This document shows positions 33,086 through 41,991 of a DNA stretch of 64,000 nucleotides, piece by piece (position 1 is the first letter of the stretch; each line of letters opens with the position of its first letter). The DNA is from a virus: positions 1 to 64,000 of IMG/VR virus record IMGVR_UViG_3300020055_000003; one strand, written 5' to 3'. The notes below the pieces were generated by a model. That model was not told the DNA's origin and ran no database searches. It saw nothing but the letters and a program-made list of their open reading frames with translations. A program made the position numbers and the translations under genes.

Positions 33086-33422
33086 GGTAGTCAGACTTCT
33101 ATCTGGCGAAGAATTGATGGGAGATATTGAAGATAAAGGCGAAGGTAAGTATTTCTTAAAAAATGCTTGTCAAATTGTCACTTCATATGCAGATACAACA
33201 ACAGCAACAGCAAGAGTTGGTCTGTCTCCCTTCATGCCTTATACAAAATCGTCTGATGGAATAGAATTAGAAAAAGCATATATTGGATTTATTGTTGATC
33301 CTGTAAATGAACTAACTACGGAATATAATAAAGTATTTGGTAGTGGTTTAGTTCTTCCCCCAAGCAAACCAACACTTACTACATCTCCGCCCCGCGGCAA
33401 TCATGGTTTTGTAAAAATATAA
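33075..33422 (+). CDS. Sm-like fold protein
   Basis: 115 residues from the ATG at 33075 (AIKVVRLLSGEELMGDIEDK). The strand order KVVRLLSGEELMGDIED, KYFLKNACQIV and a later YIGFIVDPVNEL resembles small Sm/LSm-type barrels of marine phages; the protein after uvsW shows the same KIVRLS... opening. Pro/Thr-rich C-terminal tail. Function unknown. It ends right before the DNA polymerase promoter. Confidence 0.5.
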   Translation: MAIKVVRLLSGEELMGDIEDKGEGKYFLKNACQIVTSYADTTTATARVGLSPFMPYTKSSDGIELEKAYIGFIVDPVNELTTEYNKVFGSGLVLPPSKPTLTTSPPRGNHGFVKI

Positions 33423-33427
33423 AAACC

Positions 33428-33456
33428 TTGACAATTTGAATTTTATAGTATATATT
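33428..33456 (+). promoter_or_regulatory. Sigma70-type promoter of DNA polymerase gene
   Basis: TTGACA, 17 bases and TATATT, 11 bases before the gp43 ATG, so the transcript would have almost no leader: the start of transcription would lie within a few bases of the start codon. A GAGG lies at 33460-33463. Confidence 0.78.
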
Positions 33457-33466
33457 ATGAGGTATT

Positions 33467-35998
33467 ATGCGTTTTTATACTAATGTACAAAATATTGGAA
33501 ACAAAATTCTTGTTAGAGAATATAACAATGGTGAACGAAAAAAATTAAGGTTAGATTATAAACCATCTTTATTTTTTGAAACAAAAGACAGAACATCAAA
33601 ATATAAATCTCTTGATGGAAAAAATCTAAAAAAAGTAACATTTTCGGCCATTAACGAAGCAAGAAGTAAGATGCGAGAAGTCGAAGGACTGTCTCCTATT
33701 TACGGAATGACGCCTTTTATCTATCCATTTATATCTGATACTTATAATGATATGGAATTTGATATTGATAAAATCAATATCGCAACACTTGATATTGAGG
33801 TTGAATGTGAACAGGGATTTCCAGAACCAGCAGCTGCGGCTGAACGAGTGAATGCTATTACTTTAAAATATAATGGACTTTATACAGTTCTTGGTCTTGG
33901 AGATTGGGAACATAAAACTCCAGAAGTCGAACATCTGAATATCAAATATTACAAATGTACAAGTGAAATGGAACTTCTACGTTCATTTCTGAATTTGTGG
34001 GAGTCTGCTGATATTGATATTGTAACTGGATGGAATGTAAACTCTTTCGATATATTATATCTTGTAAATAGAATTACTAAAATCTTGGGCGAAGAACAGA
34101 TGAAACGTCTGTCACCTTGGCGTTCTGTAAACAAAGTTCAAAAAAATATTAGAGGACAACTTACAGAACATGTTCAGCTACTTGGATTAAACATTATTGA
34201 TTATCTTGACTTGTATAGAAAATTTACATATGTCACCAGAGAATCTTATCGATTAGACCATATTGCATTTGTTGAACTTGGCCAAAGAAAACTTGACCAC
34301 TCTGAATTTTCATCGATGCATCTATTTTATAAGATGGACTATCAGAAATATATAGATTATAACATCATTGATGTTGAACTTGTCGATAGACTTGAAGATA
34401 AACTAAAATTGTTGGAACTTCTCATTACTATTGCATATCAGGCAAAGGTTAATTATGATGAAGTTTTTTCTCCAATCAAAACATGGGACTCGATTGCGTT
34501 TAATCTTCTAAGACGAAACAAGATAGTAATTCCACCAAAAACAATAAGTCAAAAGACTGAGGCCTATGCCGGTGCATATGTAAAAGATCCAATTGTTGGA
34601 ATGCATGATTGGGTCATGTCTTTTGATTTGAATAGTTTGTATCCACATCTTATCATGCAATATAATATCTCACCAGAAACATTAGTTGAAACAGATCGTG
34701 TTGATACAAATGTAAATACTTTGTTAGAGAAAGGAACGGACACAGAAGCATGTCAACAATATGGATATTCTCTCACACCAAATGGCGTTCTTTATGATAA
34801 TTCAAAAAAAGGATTTCTTCCAAAATTGATGCAAGGTATGTATGATGACCGTGTACAATATAAGAAAGAAATGTTAAAATGTAAACAGAGAAAGATTGAC
34901 GGCGACGGCGATCCAGTGGAATTAGATAAGAAAATCGCCGCACTAAACAACAAACAAATGGCAGCAAAAATTCTTCTCAATTCAGCTTATGGTGCGTTAG
35001 GAAATCAATATTTTAGATATTTTGATATTAGACAGGCTGAGTCGATTACTTTATCTGGTCAACTAAGTATTCGTTGGATTGAGAAAAAAGTAAACGAATA
35101 CATGAACAAGGTATTAGGAAATGAAGAACAGAAAGAATATGTCATTGCAAGCGATACAGATTCGATATATGTTGTTTTTGGTGACTTGGTACAAAGAGTG
35201 TTTGGAAAAGGAGATTCGATATCGGAGAGTGATGGTGGTATACAAACCGAGCGAGTGGTATCATTTCTTGATAGAGTTGCTCAGGAGAAATTGGAACCTT
35301 TTATTGATAAGGCTTATAAAGAACTTGCTGAATATATGAATGCATATGACCAAAAGATGGTAATGGCTAGAGAGGTGATTGCATCAAAGGGTTTGTGGAC
35401 TGCGAAGAAGAGATATATCTTAAATGTTCATGATAACGAAGGAGTCAGATATAAAACCCCAGAACTAAAAATTATGGGTATTGAGGCTGTTCGTTCTTCA
35501 ACTCCGGCTGCGTGTAGAGATAAACTAAGAGAATCCTTTAAAGTTATAATGAAGGGTGATAATGATGAGTTGATTGAGTTTATTGATAAATTTAGAGAAG
35601 AATTTAAAACAATGGATGTACCAGACATTTCTTTTCCAAGAAGTGTTAATGGCCTAAAGAAATACTTTGATTCGAAAGATTTATATACAAAAGGCACACC
35701 AATTCATGTGAAAGGTGTGATTCATTATAATAATTTGGTGCAAAAACACAAACTTGGAATGTCTTATCCTTTAATTAAGGAAGGCGAAAAGATTAAGTTT
35801 GTATATTTGAAAGAGCCAAATCCGATAGGAAACAATACAATTGCAATTCAAGATTCTTTACCAGAAGAATTTGACTTGCATCGATATATTGACTACAACA
35901 AACAATTTGAAAAGGCGTTTCTTGACCCTATTCAAACTATCACAGACACAATTGGTTGGAAAACTGAAAAAATATTTACAATTGATGACTTTTTTTAA
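33467..35998 (+). CDS. 43: DNA polymerase gp43 (family B)
   Basis: 843 residues (T4 gp43 about 898). Exonuclease motifs: I TLDIEVE, II TGWNVNSFDI, III YNIIDVELVD. Polymerase motifs: A FDLNSLYPHLI, B KILLNSAYGALGN, C ASDTDSIYV. All catalytic Asp/Glu residues are present. C terminus ends in a short aromatic IDDFF, a clamp-binding type tail. Followed after 12 bases by uvsX. Confidence 0.98.
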   Translation: MRFYTNVQNIGNKILVREYNNGERKKLRLDYKPSLFFETKDRTSKYKSLDGKNLKKVTFSAINEARSKMREVEGLSPIYGMTPFIYPFISDTYNDMEFDIDKINIATLDIEVECEQGFPEPAAAAERVNAITLKYNGLYTVLGLGDWEHKTPEVEHLNIKYYKCTSEMELLRSFLNLWESADIDIVTGWNVNSFDILYLVNRITKILGEEQMKRLSPWRSVNKVQKNIRGQLTEHVQLLGLNIIDYLDLYRKFTYVTRESYRLDHIAFVELGQRKLDHSEFSSMHLFYKMDYQKYIDYNIIDVELVDRLEDKLKLLELLITIAYQAKVNYDEVFSPIKTWDSIAFNLLRRNKIVIPPKTISQKTEAYAGAYVKDPIVGMHDWVMSFDLNSLYPHLIMQYNISPETLVETDRVDTNVNTLLEKGTDTEACQQYGYSLTPNGVLYDNSKKGFLPKLMQGMYDDRVQYKKEMLKCKQRKIDGDGDPVELDKKIAALNNKQMAAKILLNSAYGALGNQYFRYFDIRQAESITLSGQLSIRWIEKKVNEYMNKVLGNEEQKEYVIASDTDSIYVVFGDLVQRVFGKGDSISESDGGIQTERVVSFLDRVAQEKLEPFIDKAYKELAEYMNAYDQKMVMAREVIASKGLWTAKKRYILNVHDNEGVRYKTPELKIMGIEAVRSSTPAACRDKLRESFKVIMKGDNDELIEFIDKFREEFKTMDVPDISFPRSVNGLKKYFDSKDLYTKGTPIHVKGVIHYNNLVQKHKLGMSYPLIKEGEKIKFVYLKEPNPIGNNTIAIQDSLPEEFDLHRYIDYNKQFEKAFLDPIQTITDTIGWKTEKIFTIDDFF

Positions 35999-36010
35999 TA
36001 GGAGAATAAT

Positions 36011-37030
36011 ATGACATCTGGACTAATGAGTAAGTTAAGAAAGAATACGTCTTTCAAAGATGGAAGAGTTAATACTTTATCAGAATCGCCGTTTTTACAT
36101 GAAAAGGATAATATTCCTACAAATATTCCAGCAATGAATGTTGCATTTTCTGGATCACTGGAAAAAGGATTTACTTCTGGTTTGACAATGATTGCAGGTC
36201 CAAGTAAACACTTTAAAACGGCATTTGGTTTGATTATGATGAAATCGTATCTAGACAAATATCCAGATGCGGTTGCTCTTTTTTATGACAGTGAATTTGG
36301 AACTCCACAGAACTATTTTGATGTATTTGAAATTGATACCACAAGAGTAGTTCACATTCCAGTTACTGATTTGGAAGAATTGAAATTTGATATGGTTTCT
36401 CAGCTAAAAGAAATAGAAACAGAAGATAAACTTTTTATCATGGTTGATTCTGTAGGAAACCTTGCATCGAAAAAAGAAGTAGAAGATGCGGAGAATCAAA
36501 AGTCTGCCGCTGATATGACAAGAGCAAAACAATTCAAATCTTTGTTTAGAATGGTAACACCACATCTAACAATGAAAGATATTCCAATGGTTGCAATTAA
36601 CCACACATATGACTCACAGGGGTTATATCCAACTAAGGTTGTATCTGGTGGCACTGGAATGTATTATAGTGCTGATACTATTTGGATTATTGGTAGACAA
36701 CAAGACAAGGTTGGTACAGAAATTCAAGGATATCATTTCGTAATCAATGTAGAGAAATCTAGATTTGTAAAAGAAAAATCTAAAATTCCAATTTCAGTTT
36801 CATGGGAAAATGGTATAGATAAAACTTCAGGTCTTCTTGACATGGCGGTAGATTATGGTGTAATATCCAAATCAGGTGGATGGTATCAGATGGTTGATCC
36901 AGAAACTGGAGAAGTAGACGATAAAAAGTTTCGTGAAAAAGAAACACATAATATGGAATTTTGGGAAACTTTATTACAAGATTCTAAATTTGATGGATTT
37001 TTGAAAAAGAAATATAGAGTAGGTAACTAA
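36011..37030 (+). CDS. uvsX: RecA-like recombinase UvsX
   Basis: 339 residues (T4 UvsX about 391). Walker A GPSKHFKT near residue 69, the polymerisation/catalytic region YDSEFGTPQNYF, Walker B LFIMVDSVGNL, and L2-like INHTYDSQGLYPTKVVSGG. It catalyses strand invasion for recombination-dependent replication, together with UvsY encoded at 14517. Confidence 0.96.
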   Translation: MTSGLMSKLRKNTSFKDGRVNTLSESPFLHEKDNIPTNIPAMNVAFSGSLEKGFTSGLTMIAGPSKHFKTAFGLIMMKSYLDKYPDAVALFYDSEFGTPQNYFDVFEIDTTRVVHIPVTDLEELKFDMVSQLKEIETEDKLFIMVDSVGNLASKKEVEDAENQKSAADMTRAKQFKSLFRMVTPHLTMKDIPMVAINHTYDSQGLYPTKVVSGGTGMYYSADTIWIIGRQQDKVGTEIQGYHFVINVEKSRFVKEKSKIPISVSWENGIDKTSGLLDMAVDYGVISKSGGWYQMVDPETGEVDDKKFREKETHNMEFWETLLQDSKFDGFLKKKYRVGN

Positions 37031-37356
37031 TGGCAATTTGGGCTTCTGATTTTATATATCAACAGAGAATGCAGATTTGTAATTCTTGTGAAGAGTTTGT
37101 AAAAACATTAAAGGTATGTAAATCTTGTGGATGTTTTATGCCTGCCAAAGCTAAAATTGCTAATCTAAGATGTCCAAAAGACAAATGGACAGAAGTTTAT
37201 GGAACAGAAGATCAAGAACCAAAAACTTTGTCTTTACATAAAGGCTCAGATGATATAGAGAAAAAGAAAGAGTCTTTATTAAGACAGGCACAACATTTAA
37301 AAGATGAGTCCGATAGGTTGTTTAGAGAGGCTAAAAAATTAGATGGAACTAACTGA
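37030..37356 (+). CDS. Zinc-ribbon small protein
   Basis: 108 residues with cysteines in CNSC (residues 15-18), CKSCGC (29-34) and RCP (46-48): a likely zinc ribbon. The C-terminal half is a charged helix (RQAQHLKDESDRLFREAKKL). It sits between uvsX and gp41, where marine T4-like phages have a protein with the same cysteine pattern. DNA binding is likely; function unknown. Overlaps both neighbours. Confidence 0.7.
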   Translation: MAIWASDFIYQQRMQICNSCEEFVKTLKVCKSCGCFMPAKAKIANLRCPKDKWTEVYGTEDQEPKTLSLHKGSDDIEKKKESLLRQAQHLKDESDRLFREAKKLDGTN

Positions 37357-38728
37357 ACAAGTTGTTATGAATTGTTTGTTTTCGGATGATGCTTATGTAA
37401 GAAAGGCATTGCCGTTTATAGAACGAGAATATTTTCAAACCGAATCCAATAAAATTATTTTTGATATGATTAAGAATCATATCGAAAAATATAATGATTT
37501 GCCTACCAAAGAATCTTTATTGATTTCTTTAGACGATATAAATGTTTCTGAAAATATTTACACAGAATGTTCTCAGTTTATAAATTATCTCCATAATCAA
37601 AGAGATGAACATAGAAATAGTGAATGGCAATTGGATGCAACTGAAAAGTGGTGTCAAGATAGAGCTATATATAATGCGGTGATGAAATCTATCAATATCA
37701 TTAATGAAGATTCTCCAGAAAAAGGAAACATGCCAAAGATTTTGAGTGAGGCTCTTGCAGTTTCATTTGATAGTAATATTGGTCATGATTTTATTGATGA
37801 TTGGGAAGAACGATTTGACTTTTATCAGAGAGTTGAAGAAAAAATTCCATTTCATCTTGATATGTTAAATCGTATCACGAAGGGTGGACTTCCAAAGAAA
37901 ACATTGAATGTTGCACTTGCTGGAACTGGTGTTGGTAAATCTCTGTTTATGTGTGATTGTGCAGCAAACCATCTTCTAATGGGATATGATGTTTTGTATA
38001 TTACATGTGAAATGGCAGAAGAAAAGATTGCAGAAAGAATTGATGCAAATCTTTTAAACACCAGCATTCAAGATGTTTCTGCAATGGCAAGAGGTACATT
38101 TGATAAAAAGATTGATCGAATCAAGAAAAAGACAACTGGTAAAATGATTATCAAAGAGTATCCAACAGCTGTCGCAAATGCAAATCATTTCAGACACTTG
38201 TTGAATGAGTTATCTTTGAAGAAGAATTTTAGACCAAAAGTTATCTATATTGATTACCTAAATATATGTGCATCTGCAAGAATTAAACCTGGCGCTGGTG
38301 CAAACTCATATACATTGATAAAATCAATTGCAGAAGAACTAAGAGGTCTTGCTGTTGAAAATGATGTGCCTATTGTGACTGCAACACAGACGACCAGAGG
38401 TGGTTATGCAAACAGTGATGTTGATTTGACTGACACATCTGAGAGTTTTGGTTTGCCTGCTACAGCAGATTTGATGTTTGCTCTAATATCAACAGAAGAA
38501 CTTGAAGATATGGGACAGATATTGATTAAACAATTGAAGAATCGATATAATGATCCAAATGAAAATAAAAGATTTGTTGTTGGAATTGATAGACCAAAAA
38601 TGAGGTTGTATGATGTTGAAGATGACGCACAGGATGAATTAATACAGGAAAGAACTGATAATACTTATAGAGAAACATTCTCTAATAAATCTAGCAAAAA
38701 GATAGGAAAAGTGGAGATTAAACTATGA
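37343..38728 (+). CDS. 41: Replicative DNA helicase gp41 (DnaB-like)
   Basis: 461 residues (T4 gp41 about 475). Walker A AGTGVGKSLF near residue 193, Walker B VIYIDYLNI, and DnaB-type ATQTTRGGYANSDVDLTDTS. N-terminal helical domain as in the hexameric helicases. It works with the gp61 primase encoded at 51760. The ATG overlaps the zinc-ribbon gene. Confidence 0.95.
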   Translation: MELTEQVVMNCLFSDDAYVRKALPFIEREYFQTESNKIIFDMIKNHIEKYNDLPTKESLLISLDDINVSENIYTECSQFINYLHNQRDEHRNSEWQLDATEKWCQDRAIYNAVMKSINIINEDSPEKGNMPKILSEALAVSFDSNIGHDFIDDWEERFDFYQRVEEKIPFHLDMLNRITKGGLPKKTLNVALAGTGVGKSLFMCDCAANHLLMGYDVLYITCEMAEEKIAERIDANLLNTSIQDVSAMARGTFDKKIDRIKKKTTGKMIIKEYPTAVANANHFRHLLNELSLKKNFRPKVIYIDYLNICASARIKPGAGANSYTLIKSIAEELRGLAVENDVPIVTATQTTRGGYANSDVDLTDTSESFGLPATADLMFALISTEELEDMGQILIKQLKNRYNDPNENKRFVVGIDRPKMRLYDVEDDAQDELIQERTDNTYRETFSNKSSKKIGKVEIKL

Positions 38729-39357
38729 CGGACGAAAAAGAAGTAGTAAATTTTGAGGTAGACCAAGAAACTTTTAGAGTTAAACCACCAGATGGTAACA
38801 TGGCTTGGATTTCTGTATGGGACAATGTTTTGTCAGCAGAAAAGTGTGAAGAAATTATTGAAGAGTTTGAAAAGGCTTCTGAATATCATAAGAAAACAGA
38901 ACATCCAGAATATAGAAGTTTTACTGAATTGAATTTTTTTGATCCAGCACTTCTTTCTGCAAATCCGAAGTTTGAAGAACTATCAATGGAACTTTTAGGG
39001 AAAGTTTCCGAATATGTTGAGAGTTATAGACAACACAATAATATCGCATTTTTTCCTCAACAATGTCATAATGAAGAAGTGAGAATGAAAAAATATTTTG
39101 CTGGTTCTGAGGATGATTTCAAGTATCATGCGGATGTTGGTGATTATGCTTCTGCAAGAAGATTTCTTGTGTGCTTCTTTTATCTCAATACTGTAGAGGA
39201 AGGGGGAGAGACCGTATTTCCTGATTACAATACAAGTATCTCACCAGTACAGGGCAGACTCGCAGTGTTTCCGCCTTTTTGGACGCATCCACACCAAGCT
39301 CAGCCCGCTGTATCCAATGATAAGTACATTGTAGGTACATATCTACACTACATGTAA
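38725..39357 (+). CDS. 2-oxoglutarate/Fe(II) dioxygenase, prolyl-4-hydroxylase type
   Basis: 210 residues. Iron ligands visible as YHADVG (HxD) and a distal His in FWTHPHQA, with the 2-oxoglutarate-binding basic residue in SNDKYIVGTYLHY. The conserved VEEGGETVFPDYN segment lies between. Double-stranded β-helix fold of the P4H family. Such genes are usual in marine T4-like phages; the substrate is unknown (protein proline or another residue). Overlaps gp41 by 4 nt. Confidence 0.92.
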   Translation: MTDEKEVVNFEVDQETFRVKPPDGNMAWISVWDNVLSAEKCEEIIEEFEKASEYHKKTEHPEYRSFTELNFFDPALLSANPKFEELSMELLGKVSEYVESYRQHNNIAFFPQQCHNEEVRMKKYFAGSEDDFKYHADVGDYASARRFLVCFFYLNTVEEGGETVFPDYNTSISPVQGRLAVFPPFWTHPHQAQPAVSNDKYIVGTYLHYM

Positions 39358-39360
39358 AAT

Positions 39361-39368
39361 TATAAATA
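39361..39368 (+). promoter_or_regulatory. Late promoter (TATAAATA) of the 39-50 kb block
   Basis: TATAAATAG lies three bases after the oxygenase stop and 39 bases before the next ATG. It indicates that the nucleotidyltransferase/kinase-like genes downstream are made late, like virion genes. Confidence 0.7.
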
Positions 39369-39406
39369 GTGGTATTAACTCAATATATAAAGGGTAATTC
39401 CATTTC

Positions 39407-40735
39407 ATGGCTTATAATTATAGACCAAAATCATCCCAAGATATAAAAGATCTTGGGGTGGTAATGAGTAAAGAAAAAGTTTTGGTTTCATTATTCGAAG
39501 AAATGAAATCGAACTTTGGAAAATCTTTTGATGAATTTATTACAATAGAGACAGGTAGCGCAGGATTCGGAAACGCAAAGATTCTTAATGATTTTAAGAA
39601 TATGGTCGATATAAATTCATATAAGAAAAAATATATAGGAATATCTCTTAAATTTGGAAATGGATCTAATCCAAGTAGTAATGCTCCTACTACTCAACAA
39701 CAAGAATTAATTACTCTTAAAATATTTGAAGAATTATTATCTAGTAAAACAAAAAATTACAAGAAATTCGACCAATTGCTTCCGACACTCTTAGAAATAT
39801 ATCCCAATCTTCCATATGAAAAGTCTTGGTATAATTCGTTTGAATTGCAATTTAATCAAATCGAAAAAGAAACCAAACTACCCAATAGTACATTTGATGT
39901 TTATAATCGTGATGGTGGATTTATGGATTATATATCAAAATTAGTAAATAGTAAGTTTGATATTGCAAAGAAAGATTCGTGGAATCCTGCTGATATATGG
40001 CTTTTAAGGTCGTCTGCTTATAAAAAATACGAAGCGATGTTAAATGAAGCGGTTAGTATTCAAGAGTGTAATGCCATATTAGTTTCTGCGTATAATAATA
40101 CAGACATTGTTGGTATTTCTTTGAAAAAGAATGATGGAAAAAAATTAAATTATGATTTAATAAATTTAAAATCTTCTACTAAAGAAAGTTCTGTAGACTA
40201 TTCAAAGTTTCTTTTAAATATTCCATATAATGAAAAAACAAAGTCTTTTACTTCGGTTACTAGTCAATTAGAAGTAAAATACCAAAACAAAACTTATCGT
40301 ATGGGAGTAAAAAGCAATCAGGCTCAAATTGGAAACATCACATATGAGTTTGTTGGAACTGGAGCTGCTGCGTTTTTAGGAAAAGTTCCAAAAGATATGT
40401 TGAAACTTGAATTAAAAAAAGATGGATACTTGATGCCAGAACACACTCATTATATGAAGTTTGATAGGAAAGATTTTGAAAATAAAATATCGGTTATAAA
40501 AAGAAATAAAACACTTTTTACAATTGATGGAAATTTAGATAAATTTGTAGACCAACTTGAAGAATCTTGGTCAAAAGGAAGAAGTAAAGATAATGTTGTT
40601 ATATCTCAAATCGTATGTTTTGCATATATTATAGCAAATTTATCATTATCTAGAAGAAAAGAGTTTATAAGGGATTTATTTTTTATGGCACAGAAAAAAG
40701 GCCCAATGTTCGGCCCATTTGGAAAGTTATACTAA
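39407..40735 (+). CDS. Hypothetical protein with a possible PD-(D/E)XK-like core
   Basis: 442 residues. First of a late operon; overlaps the next ATG by one base. Around residues 190-250, a SWNPADIWLL segment followed some 50 residues later by IVGISLKKN resembles the D...(S/E)xK half-motifs of restriction-endonuclease-like folds. The rest is unassigned. If it is a nuclease, its late expression is unusual; a virion or host-takeover protein is equally possible. Confidence 0.4.
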   Translation: MAYNYRPKSSQDIKDLGVVMSKEKVLVSLFEEMKSNFGKSFDEFITIETGSAGFGNAKILNDFKNMVDINSYKKKYIGISLKFGNGSNPSSNAPTTQQQELITLKIFEELLSSKTKNYKKFDQLLPTLLEIYPNLPYEKSWYNSFELQFNQIEKETKLPNSTFDVYNRDGGFMDYISKLVNSKFDIAKKDSWNPADIWLLRSSAYKKYEAMLNEAVSIQECNAILVSAYNNTDIVGISLKKNDGKKLNYDLINLKSSTKESSVDYSKFLLNIPYNEKTKSFTSVTSQLEVKYQNKTYRMGVKSNQAQIGNITYEFVGTGAAAFLGKVPKDMLKLELKKDGYLMPEHTHYMKFDRKDFENKISVIKRNKTLFTIDGNLDKFVDQLEESWSKGRSKDNVVISQIVCFAYIIANLSLSRRKEFIRDLFFMAQKKGPMFGPFGKLY

Positions 40736-41991
40736 TGAAAAGTTTTAGAACACATTTAAACGAATCAAAAGAAGGTAAAAATTTACACCTAGAACATCTT
40801 GAAGATGAAATTATTAATAATGGTATTAATGGTGCAAGAGGCGCAGTAAACTTTTTAAGAGCCCTTAGAGATATGTTATCTGGTTCTGCTACTTCTAAGA
40901 TCAATATGACCGTAAAGTGGGACGGAGCTCCAGCAATTTTTGCTGGTACTGATCCTTCCGATGGTAAGTTTTTTGTCGCAAAAAAGTCTGTATTTAATGC
41001 AGTGCCATTGTTGTATAAAAGCATAGATGAAATTGAAACAACTTCCGACTTGTCGCCAAACCTAAAGTCAAAATTTAAAGTTGCATTTTCAGAGTTTTCC
41101 AAGTTGGGAATCAAAGATGTTATTCAGGGCGACCTGATGTATACTGATGAAAGAGAAGAAAAAACTTTGGATGGCAAAACTTATATTACATTTCAACCAA
41201 ATACATTAGTATATGCTGTTCAAAAAGACTCTTCTATTGGAAAAGAAATTTCTGCATCTAAGGTTGGTGTTGTTTGGCATACAACATATAAAGGAAAAGA
41301 TTTGCAAGGAATGACAGCTTCATTTGGAGTTAATATTTCTGGGCTCAAGAAAACATCTTCAGTTTGGATGGATGATGCAACATTTAAAGATGTTTCTGGG
41401 ACTGCTAAGTTTACTGCATCTGAATTGAAAACTCTTAATGGACAACTCTCATCTGTCGGTAGAAAATTCAAAAAAATCAAAGCAAATGAATTTAATTCAT
41501 TTTTAGAAATTCAGAATAAAACATTGGTGAAAGGATTGTCTGGTGCAAGTTTCAAAACTTTCTTGAATGCATACATCAGAGAAGGAAAGAATATTTCGAC
41601 AAAAAATTTGAAAAACTTTGATTATTCAATGTATGTCAAAAATTATTTTGATAATAAGATAATTTCCAAATTGAAAACAGAAAAATCACGTCAAATAAAA
41701 GAAGAATTAAGAGATGAATTGGTCAAAAAACTAATCAAGTTAGATTCGGTTGTATATGCGATAGTTGACTTTATGGAAGAAATGATTGCAGCTAAAACTC
41801 TAATCGTAAATAAACTAAATAGTATTAAACAAATGACGGATATTTTTGTTAGAACTGATAATGGTTATAAAGTAACAAATCCAGAGGGATATGTTGCAAT
41901 TGACCACACTGGAACTAATGCTGTGAAACTTGTAGATAGAATGGAATTTAGTTATAACAACTTTACCGCAGCAAAGGCATGGGACAAGTAA
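40735..41991 (+). CDS. Divergent covalent nucleotidyltransferase (ligase-like)
   Basis: 418 residues. Residues 61-64 are KWDG, the KxDG nucleotidyl-lysine motif of ATP-dependent DNA/RNA ligases (TVKWDGAPAIFAG). A later IQGDLMYT could be motif III and VGVVWHTTYKGK motif IV, but motif IV lacks its usual Glu and motif V is not obvious. N terminus MKSFRTHLNE is a short leader shared with other late proteins in this region (43385 begins MKSFRQF). It lies 0 bases before a P-loop kinase-like gene. Nick/RNA repair, or a degenerate structural homologue, are both possible. Confidence 0.5.
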   Translation: MKSFRTHLNESKEGKNLHLEHLEDEIINNGINGARGAVNFLRALRDMLSGSATSKINMTVKWDGAPAIFAGTDPSDGKFFVAKKSVFNAVPLLYKSIDEIETTSDLSPNLKSKFKVAFSEFSKLGIKDVIQGDLMYTDEREEKTLDGKTYITFQPNTLVYAVQKDSSIGKEISASKVGVVWHTTYKGKDLQGMTASFGVNISGLKKTSSVWMDDATFKDVSGTAKFTASELKTLNGQLSSVGRKFKKIKANEFNSFLEIQNKTLVKGLSGASFKTFLNAYIREGKNISTKNLKNFDYSMYVKNYFDNKIISKLKTEKSRQIKEELRDELVKKLIKLDSVVYAIVDFMEEMIAAKTLIVNKLNSIKQMTDIFVRTDNGYKVTNPEGYVAIDHTGTNAVKLVDRMEFSYNNFTAAKAWDK

